The position numbers and the translations under genes are program-made. A DNA stretch of 56,889 nt, from contig JAQQAR010000002.1 of the NCBI GenBank assembly GCA_028532765.1, forward strand, positions 1-56,889. The letters run 5' to 3'. Under the pieces are notes generated by a model. The model did not search any database. It was not told where the DNA came from and was given only the letters and a program-made list of their open reading frames with translations. This DNA is from Sphaerochaetaceae bacterium (lineage in GTDB: Bacteria; Spirochaetota; Spirochaetia; Sphaerochaetales; Sphaerochaetaceae). Shown piece after piece: positions 8,587 through 16,411 of the stretch. The stretch's first letter is position 1. Every line of letters begins with the position of its first letter.

Positions 8587-9399
8587 ATGAAAACGGGTAA
8601 TCGGGTCCTCAGTGCTATGGTGTTGGTTCTATGCTTGTTTCTTGCAAGTGGATGTACCTCAGTTCCCAAGGAAGACAATATCTACCAGGTCTCTTTGCTC
8701 AATGCATTGTTGCAGGGAGAGTATGATGGGTTCATATCTGTTGATACCTTGAAGGACCATGGAGATACGGGCATTGGTACCTTTGATACTCTGGATGGGG
8801 AGATGATTTTCCTCGATGGGGAAGTTTATAAAGCCAAGGCTGACGGCTCTGTAGAAATAATAGATGACCAGGTTATGGTGCCCTTTGCTGTTGCAACGAT
8901 GTTTGAACCGGATGTTGTTATGAAACCATATAGTGTGATTGCAGACATTGAGATCTTGAAGAATACGATGGATGCATGTATTGCTGAAACTACCAATGAT
9001 TTCAATCGCTTCTATGTTGCAAAAGTACAAGGATCTTTCAGCCACGTAAGAGTACGGAGTGTTCCATCCCAGAAGAAACCGTACCTACCGCTCTCTGTAA
9101 TCGCAGAATCCCAAAAAGAGTTTGAATATAAGCAAGTGGAGGGGACCATTGTTGCATTCCGCTCTCCCGACTATGTAGAAGGGATCAACCTGCCGGGTTG
9201 GCATCTGCACTTTCTTTCTGAAGATAAAAGCAAGGGTGGGCATCTTTTAGAGGCTGCTCTTATTCAAGGAGAGCTTGAGATGGGAGATATGAAGGTGTTT
9301 CAGCTCATTCTTCCTTCCAGTGGTTCCTTTGCCACAATGGATATTGCTGACGACAGAAGAGAGGAAACGCTCGCTATTGAGGGTGTTGCCAAGCCCTAG
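8587..9399 (+). CDS. budA: Alpha-acetolactate decarboxylase with lipoprotein signal peptide
   Basis: 270 residues. The C-terminal 235 residues match alpha-acetolactate decarboxylase (acetolactate to acetoin + CO2). Visible family features are QVSLLNALLQGEYDG near the start, the HGDTGIGTFDTLDGEMI segment, and the zinc-ligand region GWHLHFLSEDKSKGGHLL. The N-terminus is a lipoprotein signal (hydrophobic VLSAMVLVLCLFLASGC, with C at about residue 23), implying export and membrane anchoring. I chose the ATG at 8587, preceded by a G-rich Shine-Dalgarno; TTG or ATG codons further upstream are possible. No acetolactate synthase gene is adjacent, so the enzyme may act on externally arising acetolactate; that is speculation. 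Confidence 0.9.
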   Translation: MKTGNRVLSAMVLVLCLFLASGCTSVPKEDNIYQVSLLNALLQGEYDGFISVDTLKDHGDTGIGTFDTLDGEMIFLDGEVYKAKADGSVEIIDDQVMVPFAVATMFEPDVVMKPYSVIADIEILKNTMDACIAETTNDFNRFYVAKVQGSFSHVRVRSVPSQKKPYLPLSVIAESQKEFEYKQVEGTIVAFRSPDYVEGINLPGWHLHFLSEDKSKGGHLLEAALIQGELEMGDMKVFQLILPSSGSFATMDIADDRREETLAIEGVAKP

Positions 9400-9433
9400 G
9401 GCAGAAAGAGATGCTCATCTGGCTTCCTTCCAT

Positions 9434-9460
9434 ACCCTCTGCTATACTGTAGTAGAGGGT
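9434..9460. promoter_or_regulatory. Extended -10 promoter embedded in a 27-bp dyad before the epimerase gene
   Basis: TGCTATACT at 9440-9448 is an extended -10 element (TGnTATACT). It lies inside a near-perfect dyad: ACCCTCTGCTA (9434-9444), 5-base loop, TAGTAGAGGGT (9450-9460). A transcript starting about 7 bases past the -10 would have a very short leader with GAGGG as ribosome-binding site. A dyad centred on the -10 is typical of a repressor operator. Confidence 0.5.
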
Positions 9461-9467
9461 TTCCTAT

Positions 9468-10262
9468 ATGAGAAGAATTGGTGTTCACGAGACTCGGTTC
9501 AAGGAATATGGGAATGATGATGTTGTTGCCCTGTTTGCCAGAGCAAGGGAATACGAATACAATCTACTCGAAATCAACGGAGAGCGCTTGCTTTCCCTAT
9601 CTCCCCTTGGGCTCAAACGCATTTCATTGGAGGCAAGGAACTTTCAGCTGGATCTCTCGTATTCACTTTCCCTTGGCCCTCTTTATGATCTTTCATCACT
9701 GGATGAAGAGGTGAGAAAGAGGGGTCACTTAACAGTTGAGAAAATCATCAGGAATATCGGACAGATGGGAGGGGGGAGCCTGAATGGGCCCTTCTATACC
9801 GCTTTTCCTCCATTGCTCCACATGGAAAGCCAGAAAGATCGCTTGTTCGAGCAGAGTGTAGGAAGTCTGCGGTCTTTGGCAAATATTGCCGTGGACGAGG
9901 ATGTCTTGCTGAACATCCGCCCGGTAAATCGCTACGAACACTTTTTTCTCAACACTGCTTCTGACGCTCTCCAATTTGTTCGGGCTGTAAACCATCCAGG
10001 CTGTGGAATCGATCTTGATACCTTCCACATGAATATCGAGGAATCGGACATACTCGCAGCTTTCGAGCAAGCTGGGTATTACCTACACTGCATCCATATC
10101 AGGGAGAACAATGGACAAGCGGTTGGCAATGGAGCGTTGCCTTGGGCTCTTATCAAGGAGAGACTCGACCTCATGCACTATGAAGGTCCACTCGTACATG
10201 CTCCTGAGGCTTTGAAGATTGCACCATTTGAGGGAAAGCAGATCAGGAGATTGCTCAGTTAG
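9468..10262 (+). CDS. Xylose isomerase-like TIM-barrel sugar epimerase (D-psicose/D-tagatose 3-epimerase type)
   Basis: 264 residues, slightly shorter than the usual 280-290. Segments diagnostic of ketose 3-epimerases are seen: NIRPVNRYEHFFLNTASDAL (metal-site Glu is replaced by the NRYE form seen in this family), GIDLDTFHMNIEES with metal-ligand Asp/His, and HIRENNGQAVGNGALPW matching the family's H-x-x-E-N-x-R/G-x-x-G-x-G pattern. It is expected to interconvert ketoses at C3 using a divalent metal. It sits in a plus-strand run with a KdgF-like cupin and an iron alcohol dehydrogenase. The real substrate is unknown. Confidence 0.82.
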   Translation: MRRIGVHETRFKEYGNDDVVALFARAREYEYNLLEINGERLLSLSPLGLKRISLEARNFQLDLSYSLSLGPLYDLSSLDEEVRKRGHLTVEKIIRNIGQMGGGSLNGPFYTAFPPLLHMESQKDRLFEQSVGSLRSLANIAVDEDVLLNIRPVNRYEHFFLNTASDALQFVRAVNHPGCGIDLDTFHMNIEESDILAAFEQAGYYLHCIHIRENNGQAVGNGALPWALIKERLDLMHYEGPLVHAPEALKIAPFEGKQIRRLLS

Positions 10263-10311
10263 GAGCTTTCCTTCCTTCCTGAAATTAGGTAGGCTGTTTG
10301 CAGGAGTAGAT

Positions 10312-10635
10312 ATGAACAGATTGAAATATGATGATGCCACTACAATTACCATGGCCCCTGGCGTATCCAGAAGGGTTCTCTCCCATACTCCAGAGCTGAT
10401 GTTGGTTGAAGTAACCTTTGCCTCCGGTGCGGTAGTACCAGTGCATAAGCACCCTCATCAACAAATAAGCTATATCAAGTCAGGACGATTCTCCTTTACA
10501 GGCAATGGGTCATCTGAAGAAGCAGGACCTGGTGATTCTTTGGCCTTTGCCTCGAATGTGGAACATGGTGTCACCTGTTTGGAAGATGGTGTGATACTCG
10601 ATTGCTTTTCACCTGCACGAGAGGATTTTCTCTAG
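10312..10635 (+). CDS. kdgF: Small cupin protein, KdgF-like
   Basis: 107 residues forming a single cupin barrel. The metal-binding motifs are HKHPHQQISYIKSG (three His within the first cupin motif) and GPGDSLAFASNVEHGV (second motif with His). Length and motif spacing match KdgF, which converts 4,5-unsaturated uronates to the linear keto form in pectin/alginate degradation. The ATG at 10312 has CAGGAG 7-8 bases upstream; the frame is open further 5' but without a ribosome-binding site. With the KDG-type kinase at 1860 it suggests uronate metabolism in this neighbourhood, which remains inference. Confidence 0.72.
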   Translation: MNRLKYDDATTITMAPGVSRRVLSHTPELMLVEVTFASGAVVPVHKHPHQQISYIKSGRFSFTGNGSSEEAGPGDSLAFASNVEHGVTCLEDGVILDCFSPAREDFL

Positions 10636-10649
10636 GTTTCCTGGATAAA

Positions 10650-10667
10650 TACCCCAACAAAGGGGTA
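10650..10667 (+). terminator. Short hairpin after the cupin gene, weak terminator candidate
   Basis: TACCCC (10650-10655) and GGGGTA (10662-10667) form a 6-bp stem with a 6-base loop 15 bases after the cupin stop. No T-run follows, so termination would be weak. Confidence 0.3.
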
Positions 10668-10702
10668 CATTCCCTTATGCATGTTTATCTTTCTGCACTC
10701 AG

Positions 10703-10740
10703 CCTCTCGATTTGCCGGTAGTAGAGGATTTTTATATGTT
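10703..10740 (+). promoter_or_regulatory. Promoter of the iron alcohol dehydrogenase gene with embedded dyad
   Basis: TTGCCG (10712-10717), 17-base spacer, TATGTT (10735-10740) make a plausible sigma-70 promoter. CCTCT (10703-10707) and AGAGG (10723-10727) form a dyad across it, related to those before the epimerase and decarboxylase genes. The string GTAGTAGAGG is shared exactly with 9449-9458, and TATATG follows a few bases later in both. Confidence 0.5.
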
Positions 10741-10767
10741 ATAGGAATAAACCAAGGAGGTTTTTTC

Positions 10768-11937
10768 ATGAACATGACCTATTTTCTTCCAACGAAACTT
10801 GTTTTCGGACAGAATACTCTTTCAACGCTCCACGAGCAGTCACTTCCCGGCAAGAAAGCCTTAATTGTTATATCCAGTGGAACATCGACCCGTAAATACG
10901 GCTATCTCGGCCAAGTTGAAGATCAGTTGAAACAAGCTGATGTCTCATACGAAGTATTTGACAAGATCCTTCCCAACCCAGTGAAGCGGCATGTAGAAGA
11001 AGGGTCTACACTTGCCAAGGAGAATGGCTGTGACTTTGTCATCGGTCTTGGTGGTGGATCGGTCATTGACTCAGCGAAAGCAATTGCCATCATGGCAACC
11101 AATGATGGAGATTTGTGGGACTATATCAGTGGAGGCTCCGGAAAGGGCAAGCCCATGAGTAAAAAACCACTGCCCATTGTTGCTATTACCACCACAGCCG
11201 GAACCGGTACGGAGGTAGACCCTTGGTTGGTTATTACCAAGGAAGAGACCAATGAGAAGATTGGTATGGGAACTGAGGATACCTTTCCCACACTCAGTAT
11301 TGTCGACCCAACACTGATGGTTACTGTTCCTCCCCAGCTCACAGCATTCCAAGGTTTCGATGCACTCTTTCACAGCACAGAAGGGTATCTCAATAAGACA
11401 GCAAATACATTCAGTGACCTCTATAGCCTGGAAGCAATCCGGCTAATCGGAAAAAGCCTAAGAACAGCTGTAGCGGACGGCAAGAATCTTGCAGCACGTG
11501 AAGATGTAGCCCTAGCAAATACTCTTGCAGGTCTTGTTGAATGGACCAGTGGATGTATCAGCGAACACTCACTGGAGCATGCCATGAGTGCCTTCCACCC
11601 TGAGCTTGCTCATGGTGCAGGCTTGATTATGATAAGCAAGGCCTACTACACCCATATTGCAGAGAACCACATTGCAGATGAGCGAATGGTAGCCATGGCT
11701 AAGGCTCTTGGCAGGGAAGATGCAACTGAGGCGATGGATTTTGTGAGAGCCTTGGAAGATCTCCAGAAGGATTGTGGGGTAGCAGACCTCAAGATGAGTG
11801 ACTATGGCATGAAGGAGGAAGAGATTCCTTCGATGGTGAAGAATGCCAGAGAGAACATGGGTGGTCTGTTCGAGGTTGACCCGATGATACTCAGTGATGA
11901 GGATTGTCTCAAGATTTACCAGCAATCATTCAAGTAA
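10768..11937 (+). CDS. Iron-containing (group III) alcohol dehydrogenase
   Basis: 389 residues. NAD(P)-binding GLGGGSVIDSAKAIA at about residues 90-104, TTTAGTGTEVDPW (family signature) and the iron-binding histidine region (GFDALFHSTEGYL, EHSLEHAMSAFHPELAHGAGL) are all present. It catalyses NAD(P)-dependent aldehyde/alcohol interconversion, possibly butanol, propanediol or lactaldehyde reduction. A strong AAGGAGG ribosome-binding site lies 8 bases before the ATG at 10768. It probably has its own promoter (10712-10740). Physiological substrate unknown. Confidence 0.93.
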   Translation: MNMTYFLPTKLVFGQNTLSTLHEQSLPGKKALIVISSGTSTRKYGYLGQVEDQLKQADVSYEVFDKILPNPVKRHVEEGSTLAKENGCDFVIGLGGGSVIDSAKAIAIMATNDGDLWDYISGGSGKGKPMSKKPLPIVAITTTAGTGTEVDPWLVITKEETNEKIGMGTEDTFPTLSIVDPTLMVTVPPQLTAFQGFDALFHSTEGYLNKTANTFSDLYSLEAIRLIGKSLRTAVADGKNLAAREDVALANTLAGLVEWTSGCISEHSLEHAMSAFHPELAHGAGLIMISKAYYTHIAENHIADERMVAMAKALGREDATEAMDFVRALEDLQKDCGVADLKMSDYGMKEEEIPSMVKNARENMGGLFEVDPMILSDEDCLKIYQQSFK

Positions 11938-11946
11938 ACAATCTTG

Positions 11947-13119
11947 TTACAGTAGTATTCCCGCTCCCAGGGTTGCAAGTACGATCAAGGGGGTGGGTAT
12001 TTTTCGTGTGAGCAACAAGAGCACCGTGGTGAGGAGTACAAGGAAATTCTCAAGGCTCAATCCGCTTTTCTGCAATAGCAGAATTGCTGCCGTAGTGATG
12101 AGCCCCCCTGCCACTGCATTGACTCCTCTCAGGGATAGTCTTACTGCCTTGATACCCTTCAACTTCTCCCATACAGGATAGACATAGAATATAAGTAGTG
12201 TTCCCGGAAGGAAAATTCCAATTGCTGAGAGTAAGGCAGCTGCAATCTGGAACAGATAACCATGTCCACGGGCTGCCATGCCTCCTGCATAGGCGCTGAA
12301 GCTGAACATCGGGCCGGGTAACCCTTGGACCAGACCGTATCCGGTGAGAAACTCCTCATTGCTCATGTACCCCTTTGTTTCCACCAATTCTGCGATCATG
12401 ACGGGGACTACCACCTGTCCTCCTCCGAATACCAGGTAACCGTAGCGGTAGAATGCCTCAAACAGCGTGATAAGCAGGTGATGGGTTAGGGTAGCGAGAA
12501 GCAGTGATCCGGCAGCAAAGCAGGCAAACCATACAAGGTAGTGCCAAGGAGGATTGAGCTTTGTTTTCTGGAATAAGTCTGTTTCCCTGCTGCTGATCAC
12601 AGAAATGATTCCCCCAATGATGAGAACCAAGGGGAAAATCCAAGGAGAGCGTATAAAATACGTAGTAACAGCACCAAACATGAAGAGTGTATAACTTGTT
12701 ATGTCTATCAACACTTTTTTCCCGATACGGTAGGCAGCGAGAACAATGAAGCCTACCGCCATGGGGCCGATAAAGCGAAGGATTTTGCCGGATATCTGCA
12801 ACTCCTCAAGTATTTGATAGAGAAATGACAGTGCAGTCATGATCAGCACAACTGGTAATGCCCAGACCATCAGGGTGAAGAATGCAAGGAGTGGTCCACC
12901 AATTCGGTAGCCAACCGAGACAATGGTCTGCGTGCTGGTCGGGCCAGGGAGTATGCTGTTTAGGGCGAGTAGTTCTACAAGGTCCTCTTCTTCTAGATAG
13001 AGCTTCTTGGTCACAAGGTGGTCAAGGAATACCCCGAAGTGTGCCTCCGGTCCTCCATAGGCCCCCAAACTGCAGATCAAGACATCTTTGAGGAAGTGTC
13101 GATAGTTCACCGTTGCCAT
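11947..13119 (-). CDS. chrA: Chromate-transporter family (CHR) membrane protein
   Basis: 390 residues with two homologous CHR halves: FLDHLVTKKLYLEEEDLVELLALNSILPGP in the first (split here as FLDHLVTKKLYLEEED then LALNSILPGPTSTQ) and YMSNEEFLTGYGLVQGLPGP in the second. About ten hydrophobic segments are visible. Members export chromate or act as ion transporters of uncertain role. The start ATG at 13119 has a GGAGG-like site (complement of AGCCTCCT). It converges with the iron alcohol dehydrogenase (9-base gap) and diverges from the PNPOx-like gene. Confidence 0.9.
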   Translation of the reverse strand: MATVNYRHFLKDVLICSLGAYGGPEAHFGVFLDHLVTKKLYLEEEDLVELLALNSILPGPTSTQTIVSVGYRIGGPLLAFFTLMVWALPVVLIMTALSFLYQILEELQISGKILRFIGPMAVGFIVLAAYRIGKKVLIDITSYTLFMFGAVTTYFIRSPWIFPLVLIIGGIISVISSRETDLFQKTKLNPPWHYLVWFACFAAGSLLLATLTHHLLITLFEAFYRYGYLVFGGGQVVVPVMIAELVETKGYMSNEEFLTGYGLVQGLPGPMFSFSAYAGGMAARGHGYLFQIAAALLSAIGIFLPGTLLIFYVYPVWEKLKGIKAVRLSLRGVNAVAGGLITTAAILLLQKSGLSLENFLVLLTTVLLLLTRKIPTPLIVLATLGAGILL

Positions 13120-13153
13120 GCAAGCCTCCTCAAGCAGGGAATTGCTTGTGTTG

Positions 13154-13194
13154 ATACTAATATGCTTGTAACCGATAGGCAAGAAGCATAGTAT
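13154..13194. promoter_or_regulatory. Overlapping divergent promoters of chrA and the PNPOx-like gene
   Basis: Minus strand: TTGCCT (complement of 13177-13182), 17 bases, TAGTAT (complement of 13154-13159) for chrA. Plus strand: TTGTAA (13166-13171), 17 bases, TAGTAT (13189-13194) for the flavoprotein gene. The two overlap, so their transcription may be mutually exclusive or coregulated. Each hexamer set matches consensus moderately. Confidence 0.4.
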
Positions 13195-13214
13195 GGGTTA
13201 TTGGAGGATATATT

Positions 13215-13586
13215 ATGTTGCCAAACACAATCACTGAGGCTTGGAAGAATAAACAGCCAGCTATTGTACTTACTACCGTTGACGAGCAAGGGATGCCAAA
13301 CAGCATTTACGCAACCTGTACTGATCTCTATCAGGATAATGAAATTGTCATAGCCAACAACTACTTCGACAAGACGAAGCATAATATTGATACGGGAACA
13401 AAAGCCTCCGTGCTTTTTATTACAGAGGAAGGTAAGTCATATCAACTGAAAGGTGAGGTAAGCTACCACACAGAGGGTGCCTACTATGATTTCATGAAGG
13501 CCTTTAATCCTGTTAAACACCCCGGACACGGAGCACTGGTACTCCATGCCCAAGCGGGTTTTAGCGGTCAGGAACAGTTGTTCTAG
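13215..13586 (+). CDS. Pyridoxamine 5'-phosphate oxidase-like FMN-binding split-barrel protein
   Basis: 123 residues, the size of single-domain PNPOx-like flavoproteins. Strand pattern PAIVLTTVDEQGMPNSIYAT, EIVIANNYFDKTKHNI and KASVLFITEEGKSYQLKGEV is characteristic of the split barrel that binds FMN or related cofactors. Such small members act as general stress or redox flavoproteins; a pyridoxine biosynthetic role is unlikely at this length. TTGGAGGATAT precedes the ATG. Its last 4 bases overlap the convergent nitronate monooxygenase gene. Confidence 0.82.
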   Translation: MLPNTITEAWKNKQPAIVLTTVDEQGMPNSIYATCTDLYQDNEIVIANNYFDKTKHNIDTGTKASVLFITEEGKSYQLKGEVSYHTEGAYYDFMKAFNPVKHPGHGALVLHAQAGFSGQEQLF

Positions 13587-15016
13587 TGAGCCAGGTGTGA
13601 GGAGAGCACAAGCTTCTCCTTCACCGTCAAACGAAGCACTTCTTCCTGTGAGACAAGCTTGCTGTACTGTTTTTTCAATGCAGTAATGACATCCCTCTGG
13701 CTAGGAAGTGCTTCCAATGCTTGCTCATAACGTTCTGTGAGTTCTTTCAGCAAGGCTTCTCTTTTTCCGTACGCATCAAGCAAGGCTTTCACTGTATCCA
13801 GCAGTTCGGTCAGCTTGGCCTGTACATTCAGCTGGTATCCTCGCTGTAGCTCTTCAACCAAGGTAGCTACCGGTATAATTCTTTTTACCCGATAGGCATT
13901 GCTGCCTGCAAATACATATCCGCTATTCAGCAATCCTCTTCTTGCATTGTTCAATGCAATGGAGATGCAGTAGTTCGCTTGCTCTGCCTTGCAGGTGGCA
14001 AGACACTTCCAAGCACAGCGGAATGAGGGATTGTTTCCTGCTTCACTATCAAGGATGAACTGGTTGCGAATTGCACGACCAGGCATTCCAACGGGACTCT
14101 TGATGAGACCGATTTGTTCCTTCGTGCAGGAAACATATGCTTCCTTGAAGCGAATATCGGCATCACACTCGTCAGTTGCAACAAAACGGGTTGCCATCTG
14201 TACGGCACTAGCACCGAGGCTGAGCACCTTGTAGATATCCTTCCCAGTATAGACACCACCTCCTGCAATTACAGGAATGGCAACACCCTTGCTCTCTTCG
14301 AAAGGCTTCAGTGCCTCTACCACCAAGGGAACAATGGCCTCGAGTTGGTATTCTGGATCATCCAATTGCTCGGCGGTAAATCCAAGGTGCCCTCCTGCCT
14401 TTGGCCCTTCCACCACGACTGCATCCGGGGTGTCATTATACAGCTTCTCCCACATGCGGAAGATCATCTGGGCAGCTCGTGCAGAGCTTACGATTGGGGC
14501 AAGTTTAACGTTTGCCTCTCTGAGTGCTTCAACCGGTATGTTCTTGATCGGGAGGCCCGCTCCAAGAAAAACGATATCAACCTTCTCTTCAATGGCTACA
14601 TCGAGGAGTTGGTGGAAATCATTCACAGCGACCATGATGTTCACCCCAATAATTCCATCACTCAAGCTTCTGGCTTTACGGATTTCATTCCTGAATGCCC
14701 TGAGATTGGCAGCTCTACCGTCCTCATAGTAGTCTTTCTCAAGCAGGCCAATTCCATTGGCTGCAATTACCCCAATACCTCCAGTATTGGCAACAGCTGA
14801 TGCAAGAGAGGAGAGTGAGATTCCAACTCCCATACCCCCTTGTACGATAGGGGTTTTCGCCACAAGGTTCCCGATTCTCAGCTCCGGCCAGGAAATTTTT
14901 GAACTGAGGATTTTCTCAATAGCAGGCTTGACCTCCCCTAGATGGAGTTGTTGCACACAGTGGTGCAATACGCTCTTGAGATTTGTATGTAATGTTTCTA
15001 AATCCGGTATTGTCAT
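13583..15016 (-). CDS. Nitronate monooxygenase (2-nitropropane dioxygenase family)
   Basis: 477 residues, about 100 longer than the usual enzyme. The FMN-binding TIM barrel shows TPIVQGGMGVGIS near residue 54, GPKAGGHLGFT (phosphate-binding loop with the catalytic His), and IAGGGVYTGKDIYKVLSLGASAVQMATRF. The C-terminal 120 residues are mostly helical and charged and are not part of the core barrel. Its members oxidise nitronates such as propionate 3-nitronate or act as related flavin reductases. A 31-bp dyad lies 41 bases upstream of the start (15057-15087). Ribosome-binding site AAAGGA is present. Confidence 0.88.
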   Translation of the reverse strand: MTIPDLETLHTNLKSVLHHCVQQLHLGEVKPAIEKILSSKISWPELRIGNLVAKTPIVQGGMGVGISLSSLASAVANTGGIGVIAANGIGLLEKDYYEDGRAANLRAFRNEIRKARSLSDGIIGVNIMVAVNDFHQLLDVAIEEKVDIVFLGAGLPIKNIPVEALREANVKLAPIVSSARAAQMIFRMWEKLYNDTPDAVVVEGPKAGGHLGFTAEQLDDPEYQLEAIVPLVVEALKPFEESKGVAIPVIAGGGVYTGKDIYKVLSLGASAVQMATRFVATDECDADIRFKEAYVSCTKEQIGLIKSPVGMPGRAIRNQFILDSEAGNNPSFRCAWKCLATCKAEQANYCISIALNNARRGLLNSGYVFAGSNAYRVKRIIPVATLVEELQRGYQLNVQAKLTELLDTVKALLDAYGKREALLKELTERYEQALEALPSQRDVITALKKQYSKLVSQEEVLRLTVKEKLVLSSHLAH

Positions 15017-15056
15017 GCTACATTCCTTTATTGCAGGTACTAGTATTGCCTAACAT

Positions 15057-15087
15057 TAACATAATTACAGTTTTTGTAATAGTGTTA
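15057..15087. promoter_or_regulatory. 31-bp dyad upstream of the nitronate monooxygenase gene
   Basis: TAACATAATTACA (15057-15069) and TGTAATAGTGTTA (15075-15087) are inverted repeats around GTTTT, with the inner ATTACA/TGTAAT perfect and 11 of 13 arm positions paired. It lies in the promoter region of the minus-strand gene starting at 15016. This is a typical dimer-protein operator; the regulator is unknown. Confidence 0.5.
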
Positions 15088-15260
15088 GAAAAGATTCTTT
15101 TTATCGGTGTCCTATCAAAAAACTCAAGATCGAAAGAGGAAATATTTTTTTATGTATGGATTACTTTGACCACCGGTATATTATTGACATATTTATAAAA
15201 TTGTAAGAAATATCTTGATAATCCTTCAAGACGTATATTCCCGAGTGAAATAATATGACA
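15088..15260. other. AT-rich intergenic DNA, no gene seen
   Basis: Between the divergent nitronate monooxygenase and purine nucleoside permease genes this stretch is very AT-rich. It holds a TTGACA at 15184-15189 without a good -10 at 16-18 bases, and a 6-bp hairpin TCTTGA/TCAAGA (15213-15218/15226-15231). I see no coding frame. Confidence 0.5.
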
Positions 15261-15329
15261 TTGGACTCCACTTGTAGTTCTTCTTAACCTTCCCTACGCT
15301 GTAGGCAGTTCTTAAGGATGGAGGTCCAA
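15261..15329 (+). promoter_or_regulatory. Structured 5' leader that pairs the ribosome-binding site of the NUP gene
   Basis: Three nested stems can form: TTGGACTCCA (15261-15270) with TGGAGGTCCAA (15319-15329, one bulged G), TTCTTAA (15281-15287) with TTAAGGA (15312-15318, one wobble), and CCTAC/GTAGG (15293-15297/15301-15305) around a 3-base loop. The GGAGG ribosome-binding site (15320-15324) for the ATG at 15332 is in the outer stem. This would limit translation unless opened. It does not resemble a known purine riboswitch. Confidence 0.5.
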
Positions 15330-15331
15330 TA

Positions 15332-16324
15332 ATGAAACTAAGAGTACGAGGTGTTCTTGTTGCAGGAATGTTGCTTCTTGCCATGTCCACAGTGAGTGCA
15401 CAACCGATTGAAGAGAAGCAACCGATCAAGGTGCTGGTGTTTGGCATGTTCGAAGTAGGGGAAAATAAGGGAGACTTTGCGGGAGAGTTCCAACACTTCT
15501 ATGAGGCCTATTTTGATGGTGCAAAGTCTTATGAACTGAATACCATGCCGTTGACACTCTATGTTAATGATGAGGGTGTCGCTGGAGCCATCGCAGGAAT
15601 GGGAAAAGCCCAGGCAGCTGCAACATTGACTACCATCCTTCGAGATGATCGATTTGATTTCAGAGATACATATATCCTTATCAGCGGTTGCTCAGGAATG
15701 AGTCCAGAGCGTGGTACGCTCGGGGATGTGGTAATTGCAGACGCTCTGGTAGACTATGAACTTGGGCATGCATGGAAGGAATCAGATAATCCGAAAGACT
15801 CTGATTCCCTGTTCTTGCGTTCTTCCGGGTATGATCGTTCAGGGTATATCAGACTCAACTCTTCTCTGGTCGATTGGGCATTTGGACTTGTTCAGGATGT
15901 CCCACTGAACGATGCGAAAGCTGCCAAGGAGTATAGGAAGCTGTATTCAGCCGAAGAGGCTCTGGAAACTCCGGCTGTTCGTAGAGGAGTCTCTGTTACC
16001 GGTGACAGCTATTGGCACGGAAAAGCCTCCAGTGAACATGCTGACGACGTATGTGCTGCTTACGATGCTGGTACCTATATGGTCACCCAGATGGAAGATA
16101 ATGCTTTTGGGGTGGTTGCCATGAATGAGAACAAACTTGACCGACTTCTTGTCATCAGGGATGTGGTCAACTACGACCAGCCACATCCTGGGCAGAGTGT
16201 GACAGAGAGCCTGGATGCCTCATCAGGAGCATTCTCAATTGGTATGGAAAACGGGTTTGCTGTTACCAACTCAATCATTGAGGAGCTACTCTCTGACTGG
16301 GAATATTACAGAAGTGCATTCTAG
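15332..16324 (+). CDS. Purine nucleoside permease (NUP) family protein, exported
   Basis: 330 residues beginning with a signal peptide (GVLVAGMLLLAMSTVSAQP) and no lipobox. The mature part has the NUP-family segments KVLVFGMFEVGENKGDFAGE, AGMGKAQAAATLTTIL, LISGCSGMSPERGTLGDVVIAD (phosphorylase-like glycine loop) and VTGDSYWHGKASSEHAD. The family was named for a fungal nucleoside permease but has a nucleoside-phosphorylase-like fold with no membrane helices, so a periplasmic nucleoside-binding or -cleaving role is more likely. It lies close to a xanthine dehydrogenase and a nucleoside ABC importer, consistent with purine scavenging. A GGAGG site precedes the ATG. Confidence 0.85.
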   Translation: MKLRVRGVLVAGMLLLAMSTVSAQPIEEKQPIKVLVFGMFEVGENKGDFAGEFQHFYEAYFDGAKSYELNTMPLTLYVNDEGVAGAIAGMGKAQAAATLTTILRDDRFDFRDTYILISGCSGMSPERGTLGDVVIADALVDYELGHAWKESDNPKDSDSLFLRSSGYDRSGYIRLNSSLVDWAFGLVQDVPLNDAKAAKEYRKLYSAEEALETPAVRRGVSVTGDSYWHGKASSEHADDVCAAYDAGTYMVTQMEDNAFGVVAMNENKLDRLLVIRDVVNYDQPHPGQSVTESLDASSGAFSIGMENGFAVTNSIIEELLSDWEYYRSAF

Positions 16325-16345
16325 GTAGGAAACCCAATTCTACGT

Positions 16346-16384
16346 CTATGCCGACTCTCCTGGGAGGGCCGGCATAGTGCTTTT
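16346..16384 (+). terminator. Rho-independent terminator after the NUP gene
   Basis: CTATGCCG (16346-16353) pairs with CGGCATAG (16370-16377); after one mismatch the stem continues five more pairs to a 4-base loop. TGCTTTTC follows. It ends the NUP gene, 21 bases after its stop. Confidence 0.7.
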
Positions 16385-16411
16385 CAGGCAAGGTACTTGT
16401 AGGGTATACAA

